64,000 nt of DNA from Paeniglutamicibacter psychrophenolicus (GCF_030812255.1 NZ_JAUSSH010000006.1:62001-126000), one strand, 5' to 3'; counted from the stretch's first letter, positions 7,729 through 16,317 are shown. The notes: generated by a model from the letters alone, not told the origin. Made by a program: numbers and translations.

Positions 7729-10116
7729 CTAGCCGCTCAGCCCGGCGCGGCGCAGGGCCTCGGCCATGGCCGTGTTGCCTCCTGCGGGCTTGGCTTCGCG
7801 GGAAGCCGCCGGCTTGTTGCCGCGCGACGCACCCTGGGCACCGCGCGGGCCACGGGAATCGGCACTGCGCGGACCGCGGGGCCCGCGCTCGGACTTCTCG
7901 GCCTTGGCGCCGGGCTCGTCGTCCAGGCGCAGGGTCAGGGAGATGCGCTTGCGCTCCGGATCCACCTCGAGCACCTTGACCTTCACGACCTGCCCGGAGG
8001 TGACGACCTCGCGCGGATCGGAAATGAACTTGTTGCTCATGGCCGAGACGTGCACCAGCCCGTCCTGGTGGACGCCCACGTCGACGAAGGCGCCAAAGGC
8101 GGCCACGTTGGAGACGGTGCCTTCCAGGATCATGCCGACCTGCAGGTCTCCGATCTTTTCCACTCCCTCCTTGAGGTTCGCGGTCTTGAAGTCGGGGCGC
8201 GGGTCCCGGGCCGGGCGCACCAGTTCGGAAATGACGTCCTTGACGGTGGGCAACCCGAATTGCTCGGTGACAAATTCCCTGGCATCCAACGAGTCCACCG
8301 ACTGGTTCCGGGCGGTGGCCGCGGCCAGCAGGGTCTCGGCCAGGCCGTAGGCCTCGGGGTGAACGGCCGAGGCATCCAGCGGCTGCTTGCCGCCGGTGAT
8401 GCGCAGGAATCCGGCGCACTGTTCGAACGCCTTGGCGCCCAGGCGCGGGACCTTCAGCAGGGACCTGCGGGTGGCGAAGGGGCCGTTGGCATTGCGGTGC
8501 TCGACGATGTTGCGGCTCAGCAGGGAGCCGACGCCGGCGACCCGGGCAAGCAGCGCCGGGGATGCGGTGTTCACGTCCACGCCCACCGCGTTCACGCAGT
8601 CCTCCACCACGGCATCCAGTGAGCGGTCGAGCTTCGCCGGGGTCAAATCGTGCTGGTACTGGCCCACGCCGATGGACTTGGGTTCGATCTTCACCAGTTC
8701 GGCCAGCGGATCCTGCAGGCGTCGGGCAATCGAGACCGCCCCGCGGATGGACACGTCCAGCTCCGGCAGTTCCGCACTGGCCAGCGCGGAGGCCGAATAC
8801 ACCGAGGCGCCCGCCTCGGAGACGATGACCTTGGCGGGCTTGTTGGTCAGCTTGGCGATGACCTCGCCGGCAAGCTTGTCGGTTTCCCGGCTGGCGGTGC
8901 CGTTGCCCACGGCGATGAGCTCGGTGCCATGCTTGGCGGCCAGGGCAACCAGCGTGTCAACGGACTGGTTCCACTTGTTCGCCGGGGCATGCGGGTAGAT
9001 CGTGGCGATGTCCACGACCTTCCCGGTGGCATCCACGACGGCGACCTTCACCCCGGTGCGCAGCCCCGGGTCCAGGCCCAGCACCGCGCGGTTCCCGGCC
9101 GGGGCCGCGAGCAGCACGTCGCGCAGGTTCGCGGCGAAGACCTTCACGGATGCTTCCTCCGCGGCCTCGAAAAGCCGGGTGCGCAGGTCGGATTCGAGCC
9201 GGGCCAGCAGGCGGCCGCGCCAGGCCAGCCGCACGGTCTGGGCCAGCCATTTTCCGGCCGGTGCATCGGCGGCCGCGGTGATGCCCAGGGACTTGGCGAC
9301 CGCAGCCTCGTAGGAGGCGCGCGCCTCGGCCAGCGCCGCGTCGTCGCGCGGGTCCGCCTCGGCAAGTTCCAGGTCCAGCACGCCCTCGCGTTCCCCGCGC
9401 AGCAGCGCCAGGATCCGGTGCGAGGGCTGGGTGGCCACGGGCTGGACGAAGTCCTCGTAGTCGGAGAACTTGGCCGCGTCCGCGGCCGGGGCACCTGCCG
9501 CGGTCTTCGAGGCGATCTTGCCCCGGGTCCACAAGCGCTCGCGCAGTTCGGAGACCAGCACCGCGTCCTGGGAGGCCCGCTCGGTGAGGATGGCGCGGGC
9601 GCCGGCGAGCGCCTCGGTGGCGGCGTTGATCTCGTGCTCCGGGTTCAGGAACCTTGCCCCCAGCGTCTCCGGATCCTGGGACGGGTCCTCGATGAGCGAA
9701 TCGGCCAGCGGTTCAAGGCCGGCCTCGCGGGCAATCTGGGCCTTGGTGCGCCGCTTGGACTTGTAGGGCAGGTAGAGGTCTTCGAGTTCCGCCTTGGTCG
9801 TTGCGGCCCCGATCGCGGATTCCAGCTCCTCGGTGAGCTTGCCGGCTTCCGAGATGGCCTTGAGGATTGCAGCCCGTCGTTCCTCGAGTTCGCGCAGGTA
9901 ACGCAGTCGTTCCTCCAGCATGCGCAATTGCGCATCATCAAGGGTCCCGGTGACTTCCTTGCGGTACCTGGCAATGAAGGGAACGGTGGATCCGGCATCG
10001 AGGAGCTCGATGGCGGCCTTGACTTGCCATGGAGCAACGGGTGCCCCGGCTGTGGAAAGTTCTGCGGCAATGGTCTGGATTATTCGGCTCTGGCTCACCC
10101 CTCCAGTTTGCCGCAT
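7729..10116 (-). CDS. tex: Tex family RNA-binding transcription accessory protein
   Basis: A 795-residue cytoplasmic protein with the full Tex layout: N-terminal helical part with PFIARYRKEVTGTLDD, an RNase H-like YqgF domain (VLGLDPGLRTGVKVAVVD, roughly residues 340-470), a helix-hairpin-helix pair (VNTASPALLARVAGVGSLL), and a C-terminal S1 domain (GTVSNVAAFGAFVDVG). A basic low-complexity tail rich in Arg, Gly and Pro (KSERGPRGPRSADSRGPRG) follows, as in other actinobacterial Tex proteins. Tex binds nucleic acid and affects transcription and virulence gene expression in other bacteria. The ATG at 10116 is preferred; a GTG at 10098 has its purine-rich site too close, and a longer start at 10218 would run through the upstream hairpin. 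Confidence 0.95.
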   Translation of the reverse strand: MRQTGGVSQSRIIQTIAAELSTAGAPVAPWQVKAAIELLDAGSTVPFIARYRKEVTGTLDDAQLRMLEERLRYLRELEERRAAILKAISEAGKLTEELESAIGAATTKAELEDLYLPYKSKRRTKAQIAREAGLEPLADSLIEDPSQDPETLGARFLNPEHEINAATEALAGARAILTERASQDAVLVSELRERLWTRGKIASKTAAGAPAADAAKFSDYEDFVQPVATQPSHRILALLRGEREGVLDLELAEADPRDDAALAEARASYEAAVAKSLGITAAADAPAGKWLAQTVRLAWRGRLLARLESDLRTRLFEAAEEASVKVFAANLRDVLLAAPAGNRAVLGLDPGLRTGVKVAVVDATGKVVDIATIYPHAPANKWNQSVDTLVALAAKHGTELIAVGNGTASRETDKLAGEVIAKLTNKPAKVIVSEAGASVYSASALASAELPELDVSIRGAVSIARRLQDPLAELVKIEPKSIGVGQYQHDLTPAKLDRSLDAVVEDCVNAVGVDVNTASPALLARVAGVGSLLSRNIVEHRNANGPFATRRSLLKVPRLGAKAFEQCAGFLRITGGKQPLDASAVHPEAYGLAETLLAAATARNQSVDSLDAREFVTEQFGLPTVKDVISELVRPARDPRPDFKTANLKEGVEKIGDLQVGMILEGTVSNVAAFGAFVDVGVHQDGLVHVSAMSNKFISDPREVVTSGQVVKVKVLEVDPERKRISLTLRLDDEPGAKAEKSERGPRGPRSADSRGPRGAQGASRGNKPAASREAKPAGGNTAMAEALRRAGLSG

Positions 10117-10172
10117 CCATGCGAGCTGGCCCCACCGTCGCCGCCGCGTGCCGCGGATGTTTCCCAATGGCG

Positions 10173-10210
10173 CCCCGGCACCTTGTCTCCAAGACGACAA
10201 GGTGCCGGGG
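10173..10210. terminator. Perfect terminator-like hairpin in a divergent intergenic region
   Basis: Perfect 15-bp arms CCCCGGCACCTTGTC and GACAAGGTGCCGGGG flank an 8-base loop. It lies between the divergent tex and M24 peptidase genes, where a simple terminator is not expected. It may act in a leader, insulate the two promoters, or be left from an older arrangement. Confidence 0.55.
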
Positions 10211-10317
10211 CCCACCAACCACCACCGCTATGTGATGCTGGATGACATGGAGGTGTGCGTCGAGACCCGCACCACCTTTTCACCATCGGCACCCTTGAAC
10301 CGAAAGCCAGAGCAGTC

Positions 10318-11775
10318 GTGAACACTTCCGAGCAAAAAACAGCCTCCATGCCCGCACCCGCCAAGGCCGACCCGAAACTGCCAAGACTGGCCGAGGTGCC
10401 CGCCTTCACGCAATGGATGTCCCAGGGATGGGCCGAGCCCGAACGCACCCCCGCCGCCACACCCGATGCCGCGGCCGCCGCAGCGGACCACCGCACCAGG
10501 CTTTCGGCCGCGCTGCCCGGAACGGCCTTCGTGGTCGCTGCGGGTTGGGCACCGGTGCGCAGCAACGACTGCTTCTACGACTTCCGGCCGCACTCGGACT
10601 TCCTGTGGCTGACCAATTGCCACGCCGAGGGCGCGGTGCTGGTGGGCACCCCGCGAGCCGGCGGCCACGACTACCGACTCTTCGTCCCGGCCCCGGCACT
10701 GCCCGGGGACCCCGCGTTCTTCACCAGCGCCGCGCACGGCGAACTCTGGGTCGGTGCCGCCCACGGTCCCACCCACTGGGAAGCGGCACTGGGCCTTCCA
10801 ACCTCGCCGCTCGGTGCGCTGGACGAGGCGCTGGCCCGGCTCTCCGGCGCCGAGGCCGCCGGCAACCTTGATTCCTCCATGGTCGCAACGCATTCCCTGA
10901 AACCGTCGACCTTGCTGCGCCGCACGCTGGCCGAGCTGCGGCTGCTGAAGGACGCATGGGAGATCACCGAACTGCGCAACTCCGTCACCCACACCATCGA
11001 GGGCTTCTCCCAGGTCGTCAACCAGATCCCCACCGCCATCGCCGGCGGCGGGGAACGCTGGTTGCAGGGCACCTTCGACCGGGTCGCCCGCACCCACGGG
11101 CACGGCCCGGGCTATGCCACCATCGTGGGCTCCGCGCAGCACGCGCCGACCCTGCACTGGGTTCGCTGCGACGGACCGGTCGTCGAATCCGAGATGCTGC
11201 TGCTGGACATGGGCGTGGAGGAGAACAGCTTCTACACCGCGGATGTCACCCGCACCTTCCCGGCCAACGGCCGCTTCACCACCGCCCAGCGCGAGGTCCA
11301 CGACCTGGTGGAAAGGGCGCACCGCGCCGGCCTGGCCCAGATCGCCCCCGGCAAGGACTTCACTGCCTTCCACACCTCCATCATGGAGGTCATCGCCAAC
11401 GGGTTGAGCGACTGGGGCATGCTCCCGGTTTCCGTCGACGAGGCGCTCTCCCCGGCCGGCCAGCACCACCGCCGCTGGCTGGTCTGCGGAGTGGGCCACC
11501 ACCTGGGCTTGGACGTGCACGACTGCTCCTCCGCTTCCTACGAGGAATACCAGGGCGCCACGCTGCAGGAAAACATGGTGCTCACCGTGGAACCCGGGCT
11601 CTACTTCCACCAGCACGACGAAATGGTCCCGCCGGAACTGCGCGGCATGGGCGTGCGCCTGGAGGACGACCTGCTGGTCACCGCCGACGGGCACGAGAAC
11701 CTTTCGGACCCGCTGCCCCTCGACGCCGACGGCATCGAAGCCTGGATGTCAGCACAGGCAGGAGCCAAGGCGTGA
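10318..11775 (+). CDS. M24B aminopeptidase P family (Xaa-Pro aminopeptidase)
   Basis: A protein of about 485 residues that would release N-terminal residues preceding proline from peptides. The pita-bread domain keeps the five metal ligands: Asp in LLDMGVEENSFYTADVTRTF (about 297 and 309), His in GVGHHLGLDVHD (about 394), Glu in TVEPGLYF (about 425) and Glu in GVRLEDDLL (about 449). The N-terminal aminopeptidase P domain contains FYDFRPHSDFLWLTN. The start is uncertain: GTG at 10318 is used, with GTG at 10255 and ATG at 10348 as alternatives, none with a strong ribosome site. The stop overlaps the next start as GTGA, coupling it to an amidohydrolase that may also act on prolyl or other small peptides. 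Confidence 0.9.
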   Translation: MNTSEQKTASMPAPAKADPKLPRLAEVPAFTQWMSQGWAEPERTPAATPDAAAAAADHRTRLSAALPGTAFVVAAGWAPVRSNDCFYDFRPHSDFLWLTNCHAEGAVLVGTPRAGGHDYRLFVPAPALPGDPAFFTSAAHGELWVGAAHGPTHWEAALGLPTSPLGALDEALARLSGAEAAGNLDSSMVATHSLKPSTLLRRTLAELRLLKDAWEITELRNSVTHTIEGFSQVVNQIPTAIAGGGERWLQGTFDRVARTHGHGPGYATIVGSAQHAPTLHWVRCDGPVVESEMLLLDMGVEENSFYTADVTRTFPANGRFTTAQREVHDLVERAHRAGLAQIAPGKDFTAFHTSIMEVIANGLSDWGMLPVSVDEALSPAGQHHRRWLVCGVGHHLGLDVHDCSSASYEEYQGATLQENMVLTVEPGLYFHQHDEMVPPELRGMGVRLEDDLLVTADGHENLSDPLPLDADGIEAWMSAQAGAKA

Positions 11776-12974
11776 GCCACACACGAGTCCTGACCGTCAC
11801 CGAGGCGCTGGTCTTTGACGGCGAAAACCCCGAGCTCATCCGCGGCAACGTGACCTTCAAGGATGGACTGGTCACGGCCCTCGGCGCCCAGGAAGAAGGG
11901 GAGTTGCTCCCGGCCAAGGGCAGGGTCCTGGTCCCCGGGCTCATCGATGCCCATTTCCACGCCTATGCCATCTCGCTTGACGGCTTCCGCAACGAGCGCG
12001 GACCGCTCTCCTTCGCGGCCCTGGCCGGGGCCAAGCGCCTGGGCGAGGCACTGTCCCGCGGCTTCACCACCGTGCGCGACGTCGCCGGCGGGGACATCGG
12101 CCTGTCCAGCGCCATCAAGGCCGGGCTGCTGGATTCCCCGCGCTACTTCTACACCGGCCCGGCGCTGAGCCAAACCGGCGGGCACGGCGACCCGCGCGAG
12201 GCGGACGTGGATGTCTGCTTCGGCCACGGCCACATGTGCGAGGTCGTCGACGGGGTCGAGCCGCTTCGCGTGGCCGTGCGCGAACGCCTGCGCACCGGAG
12301 CCCACGCCATCAAGATCATGGCCAGCGGCGGTGTGGTCTCGTTGACCGACCCGCTGGCCATCCCGCAGTACTCGGACGAGGAAATCGCGGTGGTGGTCGC
12401 CGAGGCCACGCGCCGCGGTTCATACGTCGCCGCCCACGCCTACTCCCCGGCTGCCATCGCCCACTCGGTGCGCAACGGCGTGCGCTCCATCGAGCACGGC
12501 AACCTGCTCGATGTGCCCACCGCAGCGTTGATGGCGGAGCACGGTGCGTTCCTGGTGCCCACGCTGGCCGCCTACGCCGCCATGGACCGCCGCGGGGACG
12601 AGGTCGGCCTGTCGGAGGTCTCCAAGGCCAAGAACCTGGAGGTCCTCACCGCGGGCGGCGAGGCCATCAAGCTTGCACTGGCCGCCGGCATCCCGGTGGG
12701 CTTCGGCTCGGACCTGATGGGAGACCTTGCGGATGAGCAGCTCAACGGCCTGGCCCTGCAGATCGAGGCCGTGGGGGTCTTTGAGACGCTGCGCTCGGCC
12801 ACGAGCGTGAACGCCGCACTGCTGCAGGAACCGACGCTTGGACGCCTGGCCCCGAACATGGCCGGGGATGCGGTTCTGCTGGACGGGAACCCCTTCGAGG
12901 ATGCCTCGGTGCTCTTCGACGAGTCCCGGCCGCGCACCGTCATCCAGGGCGGCCGCGTGCTTTTGGCCCCATGA
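11772..12974 (+). CDS. Amidohydrolase family metal-dependent hydrolase (prolidase-like)
   Basis: A 400-residue TIM-barrel amidohydrolase. Visible metal ligands are DAHFHAY (H-x-H, near residue 60), a lysine candidate in AIKIMASGG, histidines in AAHAYSP and SIEHGNL, and Asp in GFGSDLM. The composite layout with VPGLIDAH and the C-terminal beta-strands matches the imidazolonepropionase-like group, which includes prolidases and Arg/Lys carboxypeptidases of the COG1228 type. It starts at a GTG that overlaps the stop of the M24 peptidase, and this partnership favours dipeptide cleavage. Substrate is inferred from context only. Confidence 0.85.
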   Translation: MSHTRVLTVTEALVFDGENPELIRGNVTFKDGLVTALGAQEEGELLPAKGRVLVPGLIDAHFHAYAISLDGFRNERGPLSFAALAGAKRLGEALSRGFTTVRDVAGGDIGLSSAIKAGLLDSPRYFYTGPALSQTGGHGDPREADVDVCFGHGHMCEVVDGVEPLRVAVRERLRTGAHAIKIMASGGVVSLTDPLAIPQYSDEEIAVVVAEATRRGSYVAAHAYSPAAIAHSVRNGVRSIEHGNLLDVPTAALMAEHGAFLVPTLAAYAAMDRRGDEVGLSEVSKAKNLEVLTAGGEAIKLALAAGIPVGFGSDLMGDLADEQLNGLALQIEAVGVFETLRSATSVNAALLQEPTLGRLAPNMAGDAVLLDGNPFEDASVLFDESRPRTVIQGGRVLLAP

Positions 12975-13058
12975 CCGGGGCGCACACCGGCAGAACGACC
13001 GGCACGGCGTCACTGATTGGGGATTGACTTGGGGCGGTGCTAGGTTGGCCGTAGGACT

Positions 13059-13135
13059 CGACACGGGGTGCCGCCTGGCGGCTGAGAGATAGACCCGTTG
13101 AACCTGATCTCGATAATCCGAGCGAAGGGATGCCG
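13059..13135 (+). promoter_or_regulatory. TPP riboswitch (THI element)
   Basis: The conserved thi-box blocks are all present in order: GGGGTGCC, GGCTGAGAGA, ACCCGTTGAACCTGATCT and GCGAAGGGA. This aptamer binds thiamine pyrophosphate and normally represses when TPP is plentiful. A possible outer stem pairs CGACA (13059) with TGTCG (13144). A weak promoter candidate, TTGGGG at 13017 and TAGGTT at 13041 with an 18-base gap, would start transcription just upstream. The regulated genes are a dehydrogenase and a flavin monooxygenase rather than known thi genes. Confidence 0.93.
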
Positions 13136-13195
13136 GTCCGGCATGTCGCATGGTGGCACCCCGCTTTTGGGTACCACGTGGCGGCTCCATGGCAT

Positions 13196-13215
13196 CCTTT
13201 CGTTCCAACGAAAGG
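13196..13215 (+). promoter_or_regulatory. Ribosome-site sequestering hairpin, riboswitch expression platform
   Basis: Arms CCTTTCGTT and AACGAAAGG form a hairpin that contains the only good ribosome-binding site, AAAGG, 9 bases before the ATG of the dehydrogenase. Its position below the TPP aptamer suggests translational control. The pairing is seen directly; the switching mechanism is inferred. Confidence 0.6.
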
Positions 13216-13224
13216 TGCAAGAGA

Positions 13225-13989
13225 ATGCTCATCAAGGACCAAATCGTACTTGTCACCGGTGCCGGCCGCGGGCTGGGCGCCGACCTGGCCCGCGCCTTCG
13301 CCCGCGAGGGCGCACGTCTGGTGCTGAACTACCGCTCCAGTGAATCCGCGGCCCAGGAACTGGCCGCCGAAATCGGTGCGGATCGCGCGCTCGCGGTGCG
13401 GGCCGACGTCTCGGACCCGAAACAGGTCGCCGAGCTGGTTGCCACGGCGCGGGCGCACTTTGGCGCCCCGATCACCACGGTGATCAACAATGCCCTGCCG
13501 GACTTTTCGTTCAACGGCGAGGCCCGCTCCAAGGCGGACGGGATCGGCTACACGGAATTCGGGGCGCAATTCACCGGCATCATCGGCGGCGCACTGAACA
13601 CCATCCAGGCGACCCTGCCGGGCATGAAATCCGCGGGCTTTGGCAACATCGTCAACATCGGCACCAACCTCTTCCAGAACCCCGTGGTCCCGTACCACGA
13701 CTACACCGCGGCCAAGGCAGCCTTGTTGTCCCTGACCCGCACGTTCGCCTCGGATCTGGGCCCGGAGAACATCCGCGTCAACATGATTTCCGGCGGACTG
13801 CTGCGCACCACCGACGCCTCGGCGGCCACCCCGGAAGAGGTTTTTGACCTGATCGCCGGCTCCACCCCCCTGCGCCGGGTCACCACCCCGGCCGAGTTCG
13901 CCGACGCCGCCCTGCTGTTTGCCTCTCCCTGGTCGCGGGCGGTGACCGGGCAGAACCTGGTGGTCGACGGCGGACTGGTGATGAACTAG
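13225..13989 (+). CDS. Short-chain dehydrogenase under TPP riboswitch
   Basis: A 254-residue classical SDR with Rossmann motif TGAGRGLG near residue 12, DVSD for the adenine ring, NNAL, and the YTAAK active site (Tyr and Lys). Thirteen residues before the tyrosine, where most SDRs have the catalytic serine, this one has threonine (NIGTN), which may still work but is unusual. The C-terminal GQNLVVDGGL is typical of FabG-like members. The ATG at 13225 follows AAAGG; longer versions run into the riboswitch. The monooxygenase gene starts 20 bases downstream, so both are probably one TPP-repressed operon. A role in thiamine-related salvage or detoxification is inferred. Confidence 0.85.
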   Translation: MLIKDQIVLVTGAGRGLGADLARAFAREGARLVLNYRSSESAAQELAAEIGADRALAVRADVSDPKQVAELVATARAHFGAPITTVINNALPDFSFNGEARSKADGIGYTEFGAQFTGIIGGALNTIQATLPGMKSAGFGNIVNIGTNLFQNPVVPYHDYTAAKAALLSLTRTFASDLGPENIRVNMISGGLLRTTDASAATPEEVFDLIAGSTPLRRVTTPAEFADAALLFASPWSRAVTGQNLVVDGGLVMN

Positions 13990-14009
13990 GAACGGGGACA
14001 AGACTTTTC

Positions 14010-15344
14010 ATGGACCCGACACGCCAACTGCACCTGAACGCCTTCATCTACGGCGCCGGCCACCACACCATGGGATGGCGCCACCCCGATTCCAGCGCCG
14101 ACCGCGTCGGTGACATCGCCTACTACGAGGACCTGGCCCGGCTGGCGGAGCGCGGTTGCCTGGATGCGGTGTTCTTCGCCGACGGGCAAAGCGTCAACCA
14201 CGAGTACGCGGCGGGGATCCCCTGGTTCCTCGAACCGGTGACCGCGCTGAGCGCCATGGCGCGGGCCACCGAGCACATTGGTTTGGTCACCACGATCTCT
14301 GCGAGCTTCTACACCCCGTTCCATGCCGCCCGGCTGCTGGCATCCCTCGACCACATCAGTTCGGGTCGCGCGGGCATCAACGTGGTGACTTCCATGTTTG
14401 ACGCCGAGGCCCGCAACCACGGGTTGGATGCCCTGCCGGGGCACGCACAACGCTACGAACGCGCCGAGGAGTTCGTGGACGCCATGCAGGGACTGTGGGA
14501 TTCGTGGTCGGATTCGGCGCTGGTGGTCGACCGCGAGGCCGGCCGATACCTCGATCCCTCCCAGATCCGCCCGATCAACCACCGCGGCAACCACTTCTCG
14601 GTTGCAGGCCCACTAACCGTCCCGCGGTGCCCGCAGGGGCGTCCGGTGCTGTTCCAGGCCGGGTCCTCGGAGGCCGGGCGTTCCTTTGCCGCCCGGTACG
14701 CCGAAGCCATCTACTCGGTTTCCTGGGACCGGGAATCGGCCTTGGAATATGCCGTGGACATGCGGAGGCGGTTGGAACTTGTGGGGCGGGCCGGGAATTC
14801 GGTGCCCATCCTTCCCGGGCTGGTCACCTACATCGGGCAGACCCGGGAGGAGGCCCGGGAAAAGAAGGCCGCCTTGGATGCCTACCTGGACACCGACTCG
14901 GCCATCACCCAGCTGAACATGTTCACGGGCCAGGACTACACCTCGCATCCGCTGGATGGGCCGGTGGCCGGCTTGCCGCCGGCCGAGGGTTTCACGGGCC
15001 CGCAGGGCCGCTATCTCACGGTGCAGCGCATCATTGAAACGAAGCAGCCCACGCTTCGCGAGTTGCTGGGATTCCTGGCGGCCGGCGGCGGGCATGCCAC
15101 CATGATCGGCACTCCCACCGAGGTCGCCGACGAGATCGAGGAGTGGTTCATTTCCGGCGCCTGCGACGGCTTTAACCTCATGTGCCCCAGCTTCCCGGCG
15201 GGGCTGGATGACTTCGTGGAACTCGTGGTGCCGATCCTGCAGGCACGAGGCTTGTTCCGCTCGTCATACCCGGGCAGCACCCTGCGCGAGACCCTGGGCC
15301 TGGCCAAGCCGGCACGTCAGGAGATCGTACCGGTTTCTGGTTGA
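14010..15344 (+). CDS. NtaA/DmoA-type FMN-dependent monooxygenase
   Basis: A 444-residue luciferase-like (LLM) flavin monooxygenase of the nitrilotriacetate/dimethylsulfide/alkanesulfonate branch. Hallmarks are FIYGAGHHTMGWRHP at the start, LDAVFFADGQS, GRAGINVVTS, HAQRYERAEEFV and GRPVLFQAGSSEAGRSFAA. Such enzymes use reduced FMN from a partner reductase to oxidise C-N, C-S or similar bonds; no flavin reductase is next door. It follows the SDR by 20 bases and shares its TPP riboswitch, which implies a substrate linked to thiamine or its thiazole or pyrimidine breakdown products. Substrate is not shown by the sequence. Confidence 0.88.
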   Translation: MDPTRQLHLNAFIYGAGHHTMGWRHPDSSADRVGDIAYYEDLARLAERGCLDAVFFADGQSVNHEYAAGIPWFLEPVTALSAMARATEHIGLVTTISASFYTPFHAARLLASLDHISSGRAGINVVTSMFDAEARNHGLDALPGHAQRYERAEEFVDAMQGLWDSWSDSALVVDREAGRYLDPSQIRPINHRGNHFSVAGPLTVPRCPQGRPVLFQAGSSEAGRSFAARYAEAIYSVSWDRESALEYAVDMRRRLELVGRAGNSVPILPGLVTYIGQTREEAREKKAALDAYLDTDSAITQLNMFTGQDYTSHPLDGPVAGLPPAEGFTGPQGRYLTVQRIIETKQPTLRELLGFLAAGGGHATMIGTPTEVADEIEEWFISGACDGFNLMCPSFPAGLDDFVELVVPILQARGLFRSSYPGSTLRETLGLAKPARQEIVPVSG

Positions 15345-15418
15345 TCGCCGGTTCCCGCGGGTGGGAGGCCTCGGAGTTCCCGGCGTTCTCCCACCTTCGA
15401 GCCACTACGATGGAACGC

Positions 15419-15775
15419 ATGAGATTTTCACGTTCCAAAAATGCCGTGCTCCTTTCCGCTGCCGTCTTGCTGCTCTCGGTGAGCGGTTGCGCGACCATCG
15501 CCGACACCGCTTCCTCCGCCGCATCCTCGGCGGCTACTCAGCTGGCCGATGGGGCAAAGAAGGAACTCATCAAGAAGGTGTGCGCACCGATCAAGGACGG
15601 AAGCATCAACGCCTCCGACCTCAAGGTCGTCTCGTCCATGGTGGATGCGGTCCGCGAGGGCGGCTTGCCCCAAGAGATCGTCAGCGCCCTTGACGACGTT
15701 GCTGCCTCGGGCGACAAGGTTCCCGCCGATGTCCAAGCCAGGCTCGTCACCGCCTGCGACAACGCATTGGTCTAG
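15419..15775 (+). CDS. Small lipoprotein of unknown function
   Basis: A 118-residue protein with lipobox LSVSGC after a hydrophobic N-terminus (LLSAAVLLL), so it should be lipidated and held outside the membrane. The mature part is alanine-rich with two cysteines (KVCAPI and TACDN) that could form a disulfide. A TACGAT box lies 7 bases before the ATG at 15419, suggesting a leaderless transcript; an ATG at 15410 is an alternative. No known domain is recognised. Confidence 0.75.
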   Translation: MRFSRSKNAVLLSAAVLLLSVSGCATIADTASSAASSAATQLADGAKKELIKKVCAPIKDGSINASDLKVVSSMVDAVREGGLPQEIVSALDDVAASGDKVPADVQARLVTACDNALV

Positions 15776-15792
15776 GCGAACGGGCCACTGCC

Positions 15793-16317
15793 TTGCCAAG
15801 AGGAAGTCGCAGCGGCATTGCCGTGATCGTCGTGCTGCTTTGCGCCGTCGTCATCGCCGGTTACTGGCTATTCACGCCGAAGAACGACGACACCGGCCAT
15901 CTATTGAGCAGCGCAACGGTCCAACATGTAGTTGACGGCGACACTTTGTATGTCTTGCTGGACGGGGAACGAACCAAGGTCCGACTGCTCAATGTGGATG
16001 CGCCGGAGCTCACCCACGGTGACCAGCCCGGGCAATGCTTCGGCCAAGAGGCCTCGCGGTATCTTTCCAAGAAGCTGCCCAAGGGTTCAACGATCCAGCT
16101 CGCATTCGACGTCGAGCGATACGACCGTTACGGGCGCACCCTTGCCTGGGTGACCCTCGAGGAAGAATCCATCAACGAGTCGCTTGTCGCCTCGGGGCAT
16201 GCCAAGGCCATGAAGGTGGAACCAAACGTGCAGTTCTATGCCCAGCTGCTCACGGCACAAAAGCAGGCACAACGAGACAACGCAGGAATGTTCAGTCCTG
16301 CCCACGGTTGCCACTAG
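15793..16317 (+). CDS. Thermonuclease (SNase) family secreted nuclease
   Basis: A 174-residue protein with a signal anchor (IAVIVVLLCAVVIAGYWLF) and a staphylococcal nuclease fold. Active-site elements are VVDGDTLYV, the arginine in VRLLNVDAPEL, and DRYGRTLAWV with its Arg. SNase proteins hydrolyse DNA and RNA with calcium; here it would act outside the cell or on the membrane face. The TTG at 15793 is used because it keeps the basic residues before the membrane segment, but no strong ribosome site is visible. It starts 17 bases after the lipoprotein gene and may be co-transcribed. Confidence 0.85.
   Translation: MPRGSRSGIAVIVVLLCAVVIAGYWLFTPKNDDTGHLLSSATVQHVVDGDTLYVLLDGERTKVRLLNVDAPELTHGDQPGQCFGQEASRYLSKKLPKGSTIQLAFDVERYDRYGRTLAWVTLEEESINESLVASGHAKAMKVEPNVQFYAQLLTAQKQAQRDNAGMFSPAHGCH

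Noticed and set aside
10956-12974. A 672-residue fused protein
   Set aside because: Its first 270 residues are an out-of-frame reading of the M24 gene; the real amidohydrolase starts at 11772.
13017-13046. Strong TTGACT promoter before the TPP riboswitch
   Set aside because: TTGACT at 13024 is only 11 bases from TAGGTT, too close; the TTGGGG/TAGGTT pair is kept only as a weak guess.
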